A stretch of DNA of 64,000 nt from Brasenia schreberi (Eukaryota; Streptophyta; Magnoliopsida; Nymphaeales; Cabombaceae), in assembly GCA_036023115.1 (NCBI GenBank), contig JAYKKT010000061.1:10430501-10494500 (forward strand), in the 5' to 3' direction. The first letter of the stretch is position 1. Every line of letters starts with the position of its first letter. The notes under the pieces were generated by a model that made no database searches, was not told the DNA's origin, and worked only from the letters and a program-made list of their open reading frames with translations. The translations under genes and the position numbers were made by a program. This document shows positions 36,701-51,700 of the stretch, in pieces.

Positions 36701-39700
36701 TGGTCTTCACTTTGTATAGGCATCTACAACCTATGGTTTTCTAAATCTTAAGTCGAACAACAATGTCCCAGGTTTAAGCTTTTTCTAAAGTATCAAGCCT
36801 CTCTTTCATAGCACTAAGCCATTCTTGGGAGTATGAACTTCTTTTAAGGTCGTGGGTTCACTAATAGTTACAATGGCGGTTATAAGAGCACTAATGTTGA
36901 GAGCAAAAGGTTTAAGAAACAAACTAATTGAGTGGTCTAGTTTTTATACCAGATCGTCTAAGGTTAATGAGCTCAAAAATTCCTCTTCTAACAGAATATC
37001 TTCCAAATTGGCTCATAATATCTCTTGAATTCATGATTAGATCCTCTTCACTTAACCTTTTATATCCAACTCTTTATTTTCACCGTCTCTAAGAACATCA
37101 ATCAAGAAAAAAGGTTATGTAGAGAAAATCACACACAATGCAAGTAATGAAAAACAATCAATCAAATTATAAAACTTTGAGTTACAAGGAGTTGAGAGTC
37201 GACACCTCTTCCTTGGCAGCAGCCCTCTCTCTCCTTTATTTCACTCGACTAAGAGGTCTCCTATAGGAGCGGAGACCTGTTCCTTTGCTATTCTTCACGT
37301 CCCCTCAAGTTGGGACCTGAATACTCATAACTCTCAACCTATCCAAAGTCCTCATTAAGCAATAGGTTGTAACAGACTTAGTTAGTATATCAGCTATGGA
37401 AGGTGAGGTAAACTGAGGTATCATTGATTGTATAAACAGATTAGTCTTTGATGAGAATAGATAAGATGTTATACATCGAGAGATGGAGATCTACGATAAT
37501 ACTCTTCACTTAATGGGATTACCTGTAGTAATTCGCAACCGTACTAATATGCACCCAGGTAAACTGTTTATCTTAATATTTAAGTTTCTTAAATATTATA
37601 TTTATTGCGGATTAATTCTCTGATGTTTGTCTTTTTCTATCAAATGTTTGGTGAAATAGGTTTGGAAGTGATTGTCCAAACCTTAGAAATTTTGCATTAA
37701 GAGTTCTGAGTCAAACTTGTAGTGCAATGGGTTGTAAAACTAATTGGAGTGTCTTTGAATACATTCACACAAAAAAGTGTAATAGATTGGAATATAAGCG
37801 GCTCAATGACTTAGTTTTCATCCGTTGCAACATACGACTCCAACAGAGATAATTTTGTATTAGTTACTACTTAAATATTCAATTTAATATTTTATTTTAT
37901 GAATTAATAAATTGTTAATGTTATTTAGTAATTACTTATCTTTCTTTATTACGGGTAATTAAAAAAGTTAAATAGAGAAGAAAACTAATTTGATCCAATA
38001 AGTTGGGATAATTTTGATATATTAGAGGAGTGGATTATGAAAAATAATTAAGCAAATACACTCCTAACCGAATAAGACATTGCATGGATTACTTTAGAAG
38101 GAGAGCAATAATAATATCATGGGGATGAAGATTTTTATTTTGAAGCGGAAGGTGGTAAAGATCTTCAGCAAGGAGAAGTTGAAGATTATTTACTTGATGA
38201 TCCTAATTATAATGTATAAATGTTTTTTTTTTCAATTATGAAAATTATATTTTTTTCTAAAGATATCATGTAGTGCTTCAAAATATGTAATTCTTTTTCC
38301 AATTATTAAATGGTAAATGATGAATATGTACTAAATTTTTGCATTATACGAATTCTTTGCAATTATCATATTTTTTCTTTTTTTATTTTTACCAATTTTT
38401 TAGTATTAAATTATGATTCAAGGCAATACGATACGTATCGTATCATGGACCAAAACGATACATGATACGATATGCATCAAACAACACTGGATGGCTCTGA
38501 CTTTGTGTCACTTGTATATCCTCATAATTTTTTAAAATAAAGATAATTTTGCATAATTTGAGCATGTCTTGTAATTCATATTTATCAAACGAAAGCTAAA
38601 GCTTTTGTCTTCTATCAAGAATCCCAAGACACCAAATGACAATATAAGCTTTGTTGAAAGTCCTTAGGAAGAATAAACACACTTGAAGAAGTATGGAATT
38701 AGCACGATGAAGAAAAGAATATCATTGCTTCTTGAAAATAGTCTCTACTACTTGGAATGCATCCCAAGATAGTCCCAACCCAAATGCGATTAATGTTTTG
38801 ATACCATGTAATAAAATGAGTATTTTCAAGTCTCCAGCGGCTGCCAAAGCACACTGCAATCCTCTCACATACACAATATCAAAAACTCAAAGTACATAAT
38901 ATCAAAGAGCAATGCTTCATTCACATGCCAAAAGGCACACAAAAGTAGAGAATACACTCAGCGCTTTATGTAGGGCTCAGACAAGGAGAGAGTTGGTAGC
39001 ATGCTGCCAGTTTACAAGGCTGCCCCCCATGCCTATTTTCAAGGCTGCCCTATTTACAAGAATTTCTCTAAATACAAAAACAAAATGAAATGAAAATAAT
39101 ATATTAACTTATTATATTTAACAAAAAGGAGGAAACGAGAAGAGGAGGTATTTGATCGCCAACAGGGAGTTAGTCCAGAATATCCAGGTAATCAAGAACA
39201 GTATACTTGGAAAAAGATAAATTTCCCTTCTTAGATACCTTTTTTTCACCAAGAGAAGATAGTTGGAACAAAAAGTGAAGTCAATGACGAAAAGTATGCA
39301 TTTAGTGGAAGCGTTAATGCATCACATTGTGGCACACCAAGAAAAGGAAAACAATTTTACAGAAAATGTCCACCCAAGTTAAGCTGGTGTTGTTGTTGCA
39401 CCAGGAGTTTCTTATGAATAAATCTAATATTCATTAACATATAAAGACACTTACAATAAGGGGCAGATTGGAGGCATCCCTCCAATCTGCATCATGACCA
39501 GAATCGGCCCAGACTTTGCAGCCGTCACCCACCTTTCTCACCATTCTCTATCTAACCCTAATCACCTATTAATACCCTATCTAACTTAATTTTCTAATCT
39601 ACCATTAATAAGTATTAACTATTTCTAAGATAACATAGGACTCAAAATGACATAATGACATGAGACAGGACATTCTTTTACACGACTTGACTCTCATTAT

Positions 39701-42700
39701 ATGACATATGACTTCTCTTAACACTCCCCCTCAAGTTGGGTGGAAAATGTTGATGACACCCAACTTTGATAAGGTCTCCTTTAATAGTTTGCTTGAAGTA
39801 GCTTTAGTTAAAAAATCAACCATATGTTTAATAGAATGAACATACTCCAACTAGAATTCTTTATTAGATATCTTCTCCCTGATGAAGTGGCAGTCAATTT
39901 CTATATGTTTGGTCCTTTCATGAAATATTGGATTAGATATCATCTGAATTGCTGCACTGCTATCACAATATAAAGGTATAGGATGTTTAAGTCCTTTCAT
40001 GAAATATTGGATTAGATGTCATCTGAATTGCTGCATTGCTATCACAATATAAAGGTATAAGATGTTTAAGTGAATAACTCAATTCAGTAATCAATGAAGA
40101 TATCCATTTTCCTTCACAAATTACTTGTGCTATAGCTCTATATTCAGCTTCTGCCGTAGATCTTGCAACCACTGTCTTTTTTTTGCTTTTTCAAGATATA
40201 ATATTACCCCTAAGTAAAGTAACATAGTCAGTAGTTGACTTTCTGTCATCATAAGAACATGCCCAGTCAGCATCAGAATAAAGTCCAATGTCCAAATTTG
40301 ATGATTTCGAATAAAGTAAACCCATTCTTGAAGTTGATTTGAGATATCGAAGAATTTTATACACTGCATCCATCTGATTTTTAGTTGGTGAATGCATATA
40401 TCTGCTCACAATCCCAACTGCATATGTAATGTCTGGTCGAGTAATGGTTAAATATATGAGTTTTCCCACTAGCTTCTGATATTTATGGATGTCTTTGAAC
40501 TCTTCACGGTCTCCGTTAAAAAAAATTTAGTTTACCTCCATACCTTTGTCAAAGTAAAGAACTTCTATGCCCAAGAAATAGTGAAGCCTGCCCAGATCCT
40601 TAATATCAAATAATTTATGAAGACTCATTTTCAACTTTGATATTTCTTAAAGGTCATCTCCTGTAACAATAATGTCATCAACATAAACAGCGATGATAGA
40701 TATTTTTGTCCCTTTCTTGAAGAATATAGTATGATCATTGAGGCTTCCGCAGTATCCCAAACTACACATTGCTTTGCTAAATTTATCAAACCAAGCTCTT
40801 GGAGACTGTTTCAACCCATATATTGCTTTATTGAGTTTACATACTCTATTAGAAGATGATAAATTTCTGGTCATTCCTGGAGGTAGTTCCATGTATACTT
40901 CTTCATTTAAGTCTTCCTGTAAGAAAGCATTTTTCACATCCAATTGTCATAGGTCCCAACTTAAATTTGTTGTCATATTAAGAAGTATTCTGATTGATGT
41001 AACTTTAGCCACAGGTGCAAATGTTTCCGTATAATCAATGCCATATGACTGATTGTATCCTTTAGCAACCAATCTAGCTTTATATCTCTCCATTGTTCCA
41101 TCTGCCTTATATTTAATATTAAACACCCACTTGCATCCTACACTATTCCTATCATAAGGCAATTGTGTGATGGTCCATGTATTATTTTTGACCAGTGCAT
41201 TCAATTCTTCTTCAATAGCAGCTTTCCATAAGGGACATTTAATTGCTTCCTCAAACTTTGAAGGAATTTTATGTTTTTCCGCATTCATAATAAAGTTCTG
41301 ATAACTCTGAGAAGTGTTGGAATATGAAACATAGTTAGAAATTGGATATCGTGCACATGTACGCTTACCTTTGCGAACAGCAATAGGAATCTCAAGGTCA
41401 CTTTCTACTTGTACTTAAGGATATGATTCAGGGAAAATTTCTTTAGTACATGGTTCTTCTGGAGAGTACACAATCTTCCGTTGTCCTTTCATGTACGTCA
41501 GAAGCTATTTTGATTGTTGTGTATTTTCACTCGAATGATCAACGATCCCCTGAAACTCCCCCTCACTAGGAACTAGTGGAAGGACACACGATGGAATTGG
41601 AGTAGATTCCAGGAGGGTAGAATAATAAAGAGTAAATTCAAAGAAAGTAACATCCCTGAAAACATATAGTTTTTTAAGCAATGGGTCATAGCATCGGTAT
41701 CCTTTTTGAGAGGTTGAATACCCAAGAAAAATACACTTATTGGACTTGACATCAAGTTTATCACGACTGAAAAGAGGAATATGAACAAAACAGGTACACC
41801 CAAAAAATACGAGAAGTTAGATAAAAGGGCTTGGAAGCTTTATTAAGACTATGGATAGGACTCTCTCCCTGAATGGTATTACTGGGCATCCGATTTATAA
41901 GATAAACAGCAGTAAGGACAGCATCTCCCCAATAGAATTTTGGAACATTACTTTGAAGGAGAAGAGTTCGGGCTACTTCCAGAATATGACGATTCTTCCA
42001 TTCAGCAAGACCATTCTGCTGAGGTGTATAAGGACATGTCTTCTGATGAACAATGCCCTGTACTTGTAAATAAGTTGCTAACTGAGAGCTAAGGTATTCA
42101 CCCCCATTATCAGACTGAAGAATTTTCAAGTAGCATTGAATTGAGTACAAAGAAATTTATGCACAATGGGAAAAATAGAGGCAACTTCAGACTTTGTTTT
42201 CATTAAGTAAACAATTGTAAGGCGAGTACAATCATCAATGAACGAGACAAAATATTTATGACCAAAAAAAGAGTTGACTGGACTTGGACCCCATACATCA
42301 GAGTGAATCAGTTCAAAAGATTGAGATCGACGAGAATCACTGAAGGGATAAAATGCCCTTTAGTGTTTCCCAAGCTGACAGACTTCACATTCAAACTGAA
42401 ATTTATTGGATGGGACTCTACAATGAGGAATAACAGATGGAATTTTTGACACTGGGAGATGACCAAGACGATAATGCCAAAGACGAAGGTCTGCATCTGG
42501 AACTGGTGGTGCTGAAACTCTGTACGAGGCTGAGGGCGAAGAATGGTCTTCTAAAATGTATAATCATTTCTGCAGTTTACTATGTCCAAAGATTTTTTTC
42601 GTCTTCAAATCTTGAAATACACAACCATTAGGATGAAAAGTTACACAACAATCCAAGGCACGAGTTAAGGAGCTAACAGAAAGAAGATTTATCAGAAAAC

Positions 42701-45700
42701 TTGGAATGTGATAGACTGATGGTAAATATAAAATACATGTAAATACACTGCCCTGTCCAATCATATAAGTGAGAACCATTTGCTAATTTAATTGGTACCT
42801 GATCTGTCAGAGCCTTGTAAGATGAAAAATATGATAAGTCGTCGACCATATGATCTGTAGCCCCTTAATCAATTATCCAATTTTTAGAATGGGAATGAGA
42901 GTAGTGGTTATCCTGTACGGTATGTGTAGCCTGAGCTACTGTAGCTTGAGTGGAGGAAGCAGAGGATTTTTCAGAGAATTTATGTTCAAGGCCTTCTAGT
43001 CTTTTTATAATCTCTTGAATGCCATCGGTGCTGGGAGTGGAAGTGTCTGCAGAATGCACTGAGGTATTGCGATTTCTATAGTAATCTGGTTTACCATGTA
43101 ATTCCCAACAATGATCTCTGATATGATGCGATTTGTCACAATGGGAGCAAACCAGCTTTTCTCTGTCTTCGAAAGTAAAGCGACCACGGCCGCGGCCACG
43201 ACTCTGGTGTCCCCCTCTGCTTCGAAAATGTGAATTGTCTCCTCTTACCTGAAGGGCATGCGGATCTGTATGAATAACATGATCCTTCTCAAGATTCCTG
43301 CGATCTTCTTCTCTGATTAATAAGGAGTAAACAATGCCCAACGACGGAAGTTCTTCTCTGCCTAAGATATTCAGTTTGACTGATTCAAATTCTGGATTCA
43401 CACCCCACAATAAATCAAATACTTTCTTTTTTTCAATCTCAGTGTGGCGTTCACTGTAACAAGTAGAGCACTTGATATTCGTGTAATAGTGTAATTCATC
43501 CCAAAGAACCGCGGAGATCGGCATAATATTCACTGATAGATCGATTGGCTTGTTTGCACTTTCTGATTCTCTCCAAAATTTCATATTCTTTGGCAACATT
43601 CTTCGTTCGGGAATAAGCCTCTGCTACTGCACACCAGATCTTATGGGCAGATCCCAAAAACAGAAAAGTTTTAGCAATGGATGGAATCATAGACTGGAGT
43701 AACCACGATGAGATTAATGCATCTTCTCTTTTCGATGAGGCATAACGACTGTCGTGAGGCTCGGGAACGAAAGATTGACCCAGCAAATGAGCCCATCTCC
43801 CCCTTGTTACAATTGCAAGTTCCACAGATCTTGCCCATTCCATGTAATTACAGCCATCTAATTTAGTCATGGTAATCTGAAGAGTTTTTGCTTTGTCAAA
43901 CACACCTGAATGTTCGCCTGTATGATATGAATTGTCAAGTTCCTTACCTTTGTCAGCCATGGAGAAGTAAGGTAGGCTGAATGTAGGTTCTGAAATAAGG
44001 TGTCTACTACTGCAAATTCAAATCAACAACTGAGTTTCCACGGATCACAACTACACACCTTTACTACTTCACGACTTTTATCGAACTGAGATAGCTTCAA
44101 TTGAGTTGTAAAGATCCTTACTAGCACTTCTCAATATAACTCTGAATTTGGCCTGAACGAAATCTTGCACGGTGAAGATGGAGGGGATGAGAGATTGCAA
44201 TGTCAAGGAATGATGAAGGAGTCGTATGGCAAGATCGAGAATCGGTCCACGTTGAAGAATAATGAAAAAAAAATTGTCCACGCTATGGAATCGTGATCAA
44301 CCAATGGAAGAGAGCAATATACTCTTTAACAACAAGAATGAAACGAAGAAGAAGGGCGATTTCTTTGGTGCACTATCGCTGATTTTCAAACAAAATGTAA
44401 CCTGACATCTGATACCATCTTAAGAATAAATCTAATATTCATTAACATATAAAGACACTTACAATAAGGGGCAGATTGGAGGCATCCCTCCAATCTGCAT
44501 CATGACCAGAATCGGCCCAGACTTTGCAGCCGTCACCCACCTTTCTCACCATTCTCTATCTAACCCTAATCACCTATTAATACCCTATCTAACTTAATTT
44601 CCTAATTTACCCTAATAAGTATTAACTATTTCTAAGATAACATAAGACTCAAAATGACATAATGACATGAGACAGGACATTCTTTTACACGACTTGACTC
44701 TCATTACATGACACGATGACTTCCCTTAACAGAGTTGTTATGCTAGGCGATAAAGCATGGGTGTTCTGTATCCATTGAGCAAACTCAGCAATGATAGGTT
44801 GTAATTATGTAGTGGTATCTGAAAACATATCTTGGGGTAACTTATCATAAGACACAATGATAAGACATAATTGTTGGATACTTTTACGATTTTATCATAT
44901 AAAGGAACGTGAATCAACACGATTTAGGACCCTTAATCTGTTGTATTGATTCACTTCGTGTATCAAGTGATACAGGTGTTATATTATTATGTATAGTGTT
45001 TTACAACTCACCTTTTAACTTTTTATGGCCTAAAAATGATGAAAAGGGGTATTTAAAACCCTATATATACATAAACATGTCAAATGCATTATTTTTTAAT
45101 CCTCTTTTATCACCAAATCCTCAAACCCACTCCTTGTGCTTTTCACGAATCTATCCTCAAAACTTAGGATTTTGTGAAATCTTAAACCATCCAATGGCCT
45201 CTAATAGCAACAGAGATTGAAATCATTGCGTGGTGATTCATGAGGGCAAAAGATCATTATAGATTTTTTTTCTCTTTGCTAATGTCAGATATGAACTTTG
45301 AATTATAGAACTATGGTGAAGAAATTGTGAAGTTGTCTTCATATGTACACAAGTTTTTCTCTATTTTGGCAAAATATTTGTTGTTTTCGTGATCTTTTCT
45401 GAACCTTTAATTGTATTTTGGGTTTTCGGAAAAACAAAGTGAACCAACAAGAGGTAGCATCCACAACCCTATACATCATGGATGACAGAAATTCTCCCTT
45501 GATGACCATAGACGCTAATTAATGAAGTGGAACTTGAAGAGAAGGACAATCCATATGATCTTTATCTTCCAAGAAGAATGAAGCCAAGAAATTTACAAGA
45601 TTAGTGTCATTCAAGCTTCTTCCAAAGGAATCATGGTCAAGCAGAGAATCCCTCCACCAAGATCTTCAAATATGAATCATGAATCAGGCTCAAACAACAC

Positions 45701-48700
45701 TAGCTGCTCATGCTTCTAACCATATATGAAGATAACTGATCAAAGATAAATTATAATAATAGTGATACTAGACATATGCCAAAAACCCCCACAAGGTTGT
45801 GTGATCAACTGACAAAAACCTCCCAGTGGCTTCGACACCACATAATCAAGCCCCAAATAATCAATGAACACAATAGAAAAAGCCAAAGAAAACCTAAATG
45901 CTTCACAAGACAAGAATATATCACACAAAAGAAAAACACATGAAATGCCTCAAATTGCATGAGGAAGCGATACATCAAATGAGAAGGATGATGCACATTA
46001 CATACAAAGGGTACCAGTCGAGTAGCTACGCAGCTAGCTCAACTAGCCATTAGAGTTCTCAAACTGCTGGTAGTGATAACCGTTATCTAGCTCAAATGGC
46101 CAACCAAAAACGTCCGTACTCACACAGACATGCATAAAAACATCTATGCAATACCTACAAACTTATTTTCACAAAACCTACTAAACAAAGACTATTACAT
46201 TCTAACTCAGCTACCAAAAGCCCAAGAATATTTGGAATATGCAACGGATGCAACAAAAAATGCTCTAGGATATCTCTGCTATGTATAATGTTCACCATCA
46301 TGGAACATTTCATGCCATATGTATGAGGAAAAGGAGCCCTGAATGAGAAACTGCCAAAATGGAGCTAAGATAACAACTAGTAAATTAGAGACAAACATTT
46401 CCTGAATGTAACTATTATAGTTACCTTTGGACAAAGAATTGAAAGATGTTCAATGTCACCAACATTAATAACCTCAAAGCCACAAATTTTGAGACTTTGA
46501 AGCAACTCGTCCACCCGACACCAACTGACCTTCATGTTCCTCCTTTGAAGGTACGCATATACAATGTTTAAGAAAGTAAACATCTTCAGTAGGTTTCTTA
46601 ACCATAAAGGGCAGATGCATCGATTTGCTTCATCAGGATGCCCAGTTTCAGCAACCTCAGGAAGTTTACTTGATAAAGAAAATGCTCCACCAAATTCTTT
46701 AAACAGCAAACAGTTGCCTGTTTGTGAATCTGACAAACAATTTGCTGAATATATAATCTGACAGAACTGTTGCTGGCACTTACCACTGATAGCATCCCAT
46801 GGATTTAAAGAGCACGAAACATCAACATCAGAAGGGTACGGCTCCAGATCATCACTGATCTTATCACTTGATGTGACACATAAATTTGCATCCACTAAAC
46901 TAAAAAATAACAGAAAATCCTTATCTCTAGGATTTTCCCCAGTTGATGAGTCTTTGTTTTCCACATGTATATCTGAAATTGAAGCTTCTTCTGCCGTCCC
47001 TGATACTGATGAAAGATCAGATAGTATATCAGACCAAGCAGTTTCCGCAAAGGATGTTTCAGTTCTTCCATGCTTAGTATGGCATGACATGGTCGGAGAT
47101 CTGCCCTCTTCCACGGCATCAAAATCAAAAAAGGAGCTGTTTAACTTCGATTTTTCCGTATGATGTATTGAACAAGAATGCTCTGACCTATTTTCCTGTG
47201 TTTTGTTACATGAGCAACTCTGCTTACATGTCAAACTCACATCTTCATTTTCAGGAGGAAATGGTCCAGAGTTGCTTCCCAGAAGCTGTTGTCTTTTCTT
47301 TCTATATGGTATAAGAACTATAAAATCTTCAGATCTGATAAAATAAGAATCCAGATTATCCTCTAAGTTCAATTTTTTTCCCTGCAATGAATTCACGTAA
47401 AGAAATGTTGGCATTTATTTAATTAGAGAAAAGATAAGCAGGAACTCCACCCATGTAAGGGATCACCCTTGCATGACCGGTCCCAAGCCCAGATAAAGGA
47501 GGAGGGTTGCGTTAGGCTTCCGACAGCCAGCGTAAAACTTTGTTAGACTTATGTACCATGGATTCTACAAATTATGATACGGCTTTGTGGAAACAAAGAA
47601 TCCATGTAGCCGAACCCATCTAGTATAGAAAAAAGCTTAGTTGTTGTTGTAGAGAAAAGATAAGCAGGAAACCAGGGGCAAAAGAAAATGTGCTAAGAGC
47701 CATTGAACTGCTGAAATACAAGCACTCAACAAGAGAGTAACGAAGAAATTCATGAATAGCTTCATCTCACACCCCAAGGAAGTATCTTCATGAAGTACAA
47801 TGAAAAGGGAGAATATAGTGTAAGTACCTAATCTACCCAACTTCAATCATCATAGGTCGATTTCAATTGACATAATTTACATGTGAATCAATCATAAGAT
47901 GCATCTATACACTTAAAGAAAAGGAAAAAGTGAAGAAAATGAGCAAAAAAGATAAGTGACTTAATACATACCAAGAAGGTCTTGCAAGACAATAGTTCAA
48001 GGTACTCCAGAGACTTCTTGGATCAAAAACTGATCACTTTGGAAGGGATGAGGGCCAACTCCTTATCTTCAGATTCATATGAATAGAGATTTTGAACTAG
48101 TGTTGGTAAAGTTCACAAAGACATACTGGATTTGTAGGGGGACCTACATGGCATGGCCCAATAGATCAGATACATGACGTCCTGCCTATTAGAGTTAATT
48201 GGGTCCAAATAGGCGGAGCTAATGAGCAATGGCAGGACTATGTTTGAATTATTTATTACACAGATTTTACCCATTTCATAAGTAAGATTGCCTTTTAGCT
48301 AGGGGCCCTGAAAAAATATGTTATTTAGGCCCCGAAAAGTCTAAGTAACTCCAGGGGTGGCCCTTTAGTAGACAAATAACAACCTATTATGTGCCCAAAG
48401 TGTTATCCGTATCGTACGATACGATGCGTGCGATATGTAACATATCGTGGGCAGCCACGATACAATACGGTAACATGTATCATAAGATACAGGTTATCGT
48501 ATCGTATCATACGATACGCCCAAAAAAATTTCAAACTTCTTTTTCAAAATTTTTTTTTTCAAAGACAGGTTTCTGGCCTCTCTTCATTCTCTCCAAGGCA
48601 GCCTCCTATATGCTTGTTTGGGATTGCAAGTTGTGTATGTAACATGTAAATTCGGGTTTATACTTTATAATTTCATTTATTGAATACGAATAATTTATGA

Positions 48701-51700
48701 ACAAATAAAATTTGTGACAAAATCATTTCCCTTTTTATTGCCAACTTTTAGGTATATTTCTGCTACCAGTTTCTAATTTCATGAAATCGCAATCAATAAA
48801 GAACAATTTTGTTGTTTCGGTTCATTGAGTGGGAATTTCACAACTTCACTATTTTAGAGTTCACCTTATATGACTTTCATTGAGTTGAACATGATCAACG
48901 TGTGTGAGGCTTGACTGTCTGTGAAGTGAGAAATGGAGCTCAAGTATTAGTTAAAATGTTAGTCTCCAATAAGATAAAAAGGGGATATCATTAAGTAATA
49001 ATATCACATCACTGAGGTGTCATAGACTCAATAATCAAAGAAATGAAGCTCATCATTTTGCTCACATATGAAAATTAGCAAATATAACAACTACATGTAC
49101 AAAGATGGCAGTTTATTAATTTTGATATATTAGATGAGTGAATTATTGAAGATAATGAAGAAAAAGTACTCCTAACCGAGGAAGACATGGCATGGATTAA
49201 TTTGAATGGAGTACAACAACATCATGAGGGAGATAAAGATTTTGATTTTGAAGCAGAAGGTGATGAGAAACTTTGAATCTTCATCAAGTAGAAGATGAAG
49301 ATTATTTAGTTAATGATCCTCATACAAATTTACAATATGTAAAATGTAAATGTATTTCATTTTTTGCTTTAAAATATGTAAATTTGGATGCAATTGTTAA
49401 ATGTTGAATGCTCAATATGTACTAAACTTTGCATTATATGAATTCAAAGCAATTACCAGATTTTTTATATTTTTACTATTTTTTCTTGATTTTTTTAATA
49501 TTTTTATATTTTTTTAATATTAAAGTACGATACGATACGATGCGCCCATATCGTGGAGCCCAGCGATACGCGATACGATACGAGTCAGACAACACTGCCC
49601 AAAATGACTTCTCTATTTATTGAACGAAATTTGGTGCTACTAGTAGAGCACTGCATTACTAATTGTCTTGTCGCGAGAGAGTTTGTAGGTGGTGCGGCGT
49701 CTTTATGCTTCTTTCTTTTGCTGCTCCCCGGAATCTCCAGAGCCCTTCTCTTGTAATATTCCTTCTTATTCCTTGTCGTCTCAACCTCTTAACTCAGAGA
49801 AAGACGGAAGCCTGACTGAATGAATTCCAAAACAGGGCAAAGCTATCCTCTCCTCAATCAATTTGTTGTCCATCACCTAGAGAGTTGGTTGTTTTCTTTA
49901 GTGTGGTTCTGATCTCTGCCTCTGCCTCATTTGGGGAACACTAGATAAAAAGAGAAATGAAAGTTTTGGGGCAGACTCATGCTACGAAGGAACATCTTAG
50001 TGAGGTAGAAGGCACTTACTTCACTATTAGGGGGCAACCCAAAAGTGTTTGTCAAACCATGCACAATCAAATGAATCTGCGGCAGCTGAGGACAGGACTT
50101 TTGAGAATCGTCCACATTTGACCTCAAAGGGAAAATTTTGGTGACTTTCATTGTTTTTGGCATAGATGTGTTTCCAAATATCATTTGGTCATTAGAGTTC
50201 ATTTAAACCGTTTAAGAACAGATTTTACTGCAGCTAATGTGTTTATATATCATTATAATATCTTTTCAGACCAATGTAAATATTACAAATTTGAAGTTGA
50301 TTCATCATATTTCATGATAATTAAACTATAACTCTAATAAGTCTGATTCTTGAAGGGCTCCTTTTTAAAGACATATTCCTGTGTAAAACAAAGGGTCTTT
50401 TGCAGTTGAACTCTACGAGGAAGGGTCTTTTGCAGCCGAAACCCTACATTATGTGTGTTTTTGCAACACAAATTATCATCAGATAATGTGGGAGATTTTT
50501 TAGCAAAGTAGGCATTGGTTTTGAAACATGCATCATGTTCACTAGCCATTTCAGTCTTAGCAAAAGTTTGCACAAATATAGGTGGGGATTCTTCCATTGC
50601 TTTGCCACTGATTGATTGTGCCCTTTGCCTCATACTAGAGTCCACCACCCAATCCCTCTTTGGTCTTCAAAGATCATCTCAAGCCAATCTCCACTGGCTT
50701 CAACGTGGTAAAATGGATGGCATAATTTTGACTAAGTTCTCCACCACCACCATGTATGACGGGGCCATTACCAGTCTGATTGATGGTGGCAAGGAGCCCT
50801 AATGGGTGCTTAAGTCTTTTACATGGACTTGGTTGCACAAAAGTACAATTTTTCAGGGGAGTTCATCAGATTCCCTTGTGACATCCCATCCTTCTACTTT
50901 CATGAGCCACCCCCACCATGGAAGCACCGTCAACATAAGGTGAAGCCAAGGCTATTATGGAGTTCAAACCTTGCAAATAATTCCCATTTGGTCTCCAAGT
51001 TGCAAGAAGTCAGTGTTGTCTGACGCGTATCGTATCGTGTATCGCTGGCCTCCACGATACGGGCGTATCGTATCATATCGTATCGTATCGTACTTTAATA
51101 TTAAAATAATACAAAAATAATTAAAAATTAATAAAAAATCAAGAAAAATCTGATAATTGCTTTAAATTCATATAATGTAAGTTTAGTACAGATTGAGCAT
51201 TCAGCATTGAACAATTACATCCAAATTTACATATTTTGAATCCAAAAAATAAAATACAGACATAGTTTACACTTTACAGTACACTACAGTTACATATAAT
51301 GTTACATTTTACAAATTGTAATCAGGATCATCAACTAAATAATCTTCATCTTCTCCTTGTTGCAGATCCTCATCATCATCAGCCACGCCCACACCTTCTT
51401 CTTCAAAATCAAATTCTTCATCTCCATAATGTTGTTGCGCTCCTTCCAAATTAATCCAGGCAACGTCTTCTTCTGTTAGGAGGGCATTTTCTTCTGTGTC
51501 TTCCATAACCCAATCTTCTAATATATCAAAATTATCCAAACTTATTTGATCGAATGGACTTTCTACTCTATTTACTTTTTTTAATTGCCTACGACACAAA
51601 CAAAGATAAACAATTAGTAAGTAATATTAACAATTGAAAATTGAAGTTAAATAATATCGAATTTAAAATTTGAAAGTAATACAACATTACCTTTCACGAA

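Larger units (their letters stand above)
39410..44731 (-). mobile_element. Young Ty1-copia retrotransposon
   Basis: Both LTRs are 314 bp (5' 44731-44418, 3' 39723-39410), start TGTTAAG and end ATAAGA/TTAAGA, and differ at only a few positions. A 5-bp duplication gagtt flanks it (39405-39409, 44732-44736). The primer site TGGTATCAG abuts the 5' LTR and the tract acttgagggggag precedes the 3' LTR. Gag-pol is almost complete but carries a gag frameshift near 43500 and a stop in the protease motif, so this copy needs help in trans. It sits in helicase intron 2. Confidence 0.92.

Noticed and set aside
37080..39110. A single copia bounded by LTRs at 37080-37297 and 38813-39110
   Set aside because: The two LTR-like blocks do not resemble each other, so they were kept as separate remnants.
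45740..45996. Overlapping hydrophobic open frames suggesting a membrane peptide
   Set aside because: AT-rich intron composition alone gives hydrophobic frames. No start context or conservation visible.
50334..50648. 104-codon minus-strand open frame in helicase intron 1
   Set aside because: It contains a small DNA-level repeat, matches no family I know and has no splice or promoter context. Probably chance.
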